Part shown: piece after piece, positions 7,352 through 8,504 of the stretch | How positions within the stretch are numbered: the first letter of the stretch is position 1 | Layout: the number at the start of each line of letters is the position of its first letter | Source: Chloroflexota bacterium | GTDB taxonomy: Bacteria; Chloroflexota; Limnocylindria; Limnocylindrales; CSP1-4 | Direction of reading: 5' to 3' | NCBI GenBank assembly: GCA_029858845.1 | Contig: JAOUEG010000065.1 | Coordinates: 1-8,504, forward strand | DNA length: 8,504 nucleotides | Notes under the pieces: generated by a model | Databases searched by the model: none | Seen by the model: only the letters and a program-made list of their open reading frames with translations | What the model was told of the DNA's origin: nothing | Made by a program: the position numbers and the translations under genes

Positions 7352-7391
7352 TCCGGGTACCGTCCCGGCATCCCACTCCTGGAGGACCCGC

Positions 7392-7841
7392 GTGCACTTC
7401 GAAGGCTCTGTCGAGATCGCCGCTCCGCGAGACACGGTCTGGTCATTCGTCATCGATCCGAACCAGGTCGGCCAGTGCGGACCCGGCGTCGAGTCGATCG
7501 AGGTGATCGACGACACCCATTTCAAGGCGACGGCCAAGGTCGGGATCGGGTTCATCAGCGCGCGCTTCATCGTGAACATGGAGTTCGCCGAGATGACGCC
7601 ACCCGATGCGGCGACGATCAAGGCCCACGGCCAGGCGCCCGGCAGCGCCGTGGATGCCACGGCGCAGATGCACCTGACCGATGGGGCTGACGGCGGCACG
7701 CGGATGGACTGGTCGGCGGATGTCAACCTGTCCGGCACGCTCGCGAGCGTCGGCGCGCGGCTCATCGAAGGGACGGCCAACAAGATGATCGGCCAGACGT
7801 TCGACTGCATGAAGGCGAAGCTCGAGGTGGGCGCGGCCTGA
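7392..7841 (+). CDS. coxG: CoxG, SRPBCC-fold carbon monoxide dehydrogenase accessory protein
   Basis: CoxG proteins have a START/SRPBCC fold with a hydrophobic cavity. They link CO dehydrogenase to the membrane, where electrons reach quinones. The family signature is seen in FEGSVEIAAPRDTVWSFVIDPNQVGQCGPGVESIE at the N-terminus, split here as residues 3-17 and 18-37, followed by the alternating strands and the long C-terminal helix with LASVGARLIEGTANKMIGQ. The start is GTG 7392, 6 bases after GGAGG (7381-7385); no suitable ATG lies nearby. At 149 residues the protein ends with the fold's last helix. It lacks the C-terminal linker and hydrophobic tail present in longer CoxG proteins, so it may be soluble or bind the membrane only peripherally. 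The gap to the upstream gene is 40 bases. Confidence 0.92.
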   Translation: MHFEGSVEIAAPRDTVWSFVIDPNQVGQCGPGVESIEVIDDTHFKATAKVGIGFISARFIVNMEFAEMTPPDAATIKAHGQAPGSAVDATAQMHLTDGADGGTRMDWSADVNLSGTLASVGARLIEGTANKMIGQTFDCMKAKLEVGAA

Positions 7842-7878
7842 CCCGCGGCCTGTCGGCCGAGCGACGGTCACGAGCACG

Positions 7879-8504
7879 ATGGAGCACCTCGACCGGGTCG
7901 TCGGACCCATCGCGACGAACGTCCACGTGCTCGCCGACCCGAGGACGCGGGAGGCCATCGCCATCGACACCGCGACCCCGTCCCTAGCCTGGATCGCGGA
8001 TGAGCTGGCTGAGCGTGACTGGACGTTGAAGCTCATCGTCTCCACGCATGGCCACTGGGACCACATCGGAGACAACGCGGCGGTGGCCACCCACACGGGC
8101 GCGGAGATCGCGGTCCATCCCCTGGATCGGGACCGCCTCGTCCATCCGCAGCCACTCCTGGCGCCGTTCGAGATCGCCCCTTCGGTTCCGGCCGTCGAGC
8201 TGGCCGAGGGGGGCGAGATCCGATTCGGTTCGATCCGGCTCACGGTCCTGCACACACCCGGTCATACCGAGGGCTCCGTCTGCCTGTTGGCGCCGGATGA
8301 AGGCCTGCTCTTCAGCGGCGACACGCTGTTCGCGGGCGGCTGGGGGCGGGTAGACCTGCCCGGTGGCGACCCGGCGGGGATGGCGAGTTCACTCGCCCGC
8401 CTGTCCGAGCTGGAGGACCGCGTCGGCGTCTATCCGGGCCACGGCGGTGCGACGACCATCGGTCGTGAACGCGCCTGGCTGGAACTCGTCCGGGACGGCG
8501 GTCG
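7879..8504 (+). CDS. Metallo-beta-lactamase-fold hydrolase, glyoxalase II-like (3' partial)
   Basis: The right window edge cuts this gene after 208 codons. The complete zinc-binding set of a glyoxalase II-like metallo-hydrolase is visible: THGHWDH with H57, H59, D61 and H62, HTPGH with H129, FSGDT with D148, and YPGHG with H188. Such enzymes hydrolyse thioesters or related small molecules and contain two metal ions; the substrate here is unknown. No signal peptide or membrane segment is visible. The start at ATG 7879 is the only reasonable one in frame, but it has no clear Shine-Dalgarno sequence, so expression may depend on coupling to coxG, which ends 37 bases upstream. The gene lies in the same direction as the cox genes and is probably co-transcribed. 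It is not a standard cox component. Confidence 0.9.
   Translation, partial: MEHLDRVVGPIATNVHVLADPRTREAIAIDTATPSLAWIADELAERDWTLKLIVSTHGHWDHIGDNAAVATHTGAEIAVHPLDRDRLVHPQPLLAPFEIAPSVPAVELAEGGEIRFGSIRLTVLHTPGHTEGSVCLLAPDEGLLFSGDTLFAGGWGRVDLPGGDPAGMASSLARLSELEDRVGVYPGHGGATTIGRERAWLELVRDGG

Noticed and set aside
7353..7368. Hairpin CCGGG/CCCGG between the coxF-like gene and coxG as a terminator
   Set aside because: The stem has only five pairs, no T-run follows, and coxG begins shortly after with a good ribosome binding site.
7846..7859. Hairpin CGGCC/GGCCG between coxG and the hydrolase as a terminator
   Set aside because: It is a five-pair stem with no T-run, and such stems are expected by chance at this GC content.

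Overview
The window is GC-rich bacterial DNA with tightly packed genes. Its core is a form I (aerobic, molybdenum-copper) carbon monoxide dehydrogenase operon on the + strand. The genes are coxM (2450-3325), coxS (3337-3855), coxL (3871-6255), a coxF-like XdhC-family maturation gene (6311-7351), coxG (7392-7841) and a metallo-beta-lactamase-fold hydrolase cut by the right edge (7879-8504). The M-S-L order and the AYRCSFR active-site loop in CoxL both mark the true CO-oxidising form I enzyme, not the form II or xanthine/aldehyde dehydrogenase relatives. The GC content, compact layout and the style of the accessory proteins suggest a soil or aquatic Chloroflexota, with Actinomycetota as the alternative. 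This assignment is inference; no marker gene is present.

Left part (1-2221). A reading frame open from the window edge to 999 joins what looks like the C-terminus of a MocA/MobA-like molybdenum-cofactor nucleotidyltransferase to a class I SAM-dependent methyltransferase. A YdeI/OmpD-associated-family gene (992-1651) overlaps its end by 8 bases. A GNAT acetyltransferase (1658-2221, - strand) converges on it, with only 6 bases between the two genes. The stretch 2222-2449 separates the divergent GNAT and cox genes. It holds a plausible sigma-70-type promoter for the cox operon and a GC-rich leader ending in a GNRA-capped hairpin against the coxM ribosome binding site.

How the genes work together. 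CoxL binds the Mo-Cu site and oxidises CO to CO2. CoxS carries two [2Fe-2S] clusters and CoxM carries FAD, passing electrons onward. CoxG is thought to connect the enzyme to the membrane or its quinone pool. The XdhC/CoxF-like protein and the nucleotidyltransferase remnant upstream fit cofactor maturation. The AAA+ ATPase CoxD and the VWA protein CoxE, common between coxL and coxF elsewhere, are absent from this stretch. The most unusual features are the nucleotidyltransferase-methyltransferase frame, a YHS metal-binding domain fused to the XdhC-like protein, and a CoxG with no C-terminal extension.
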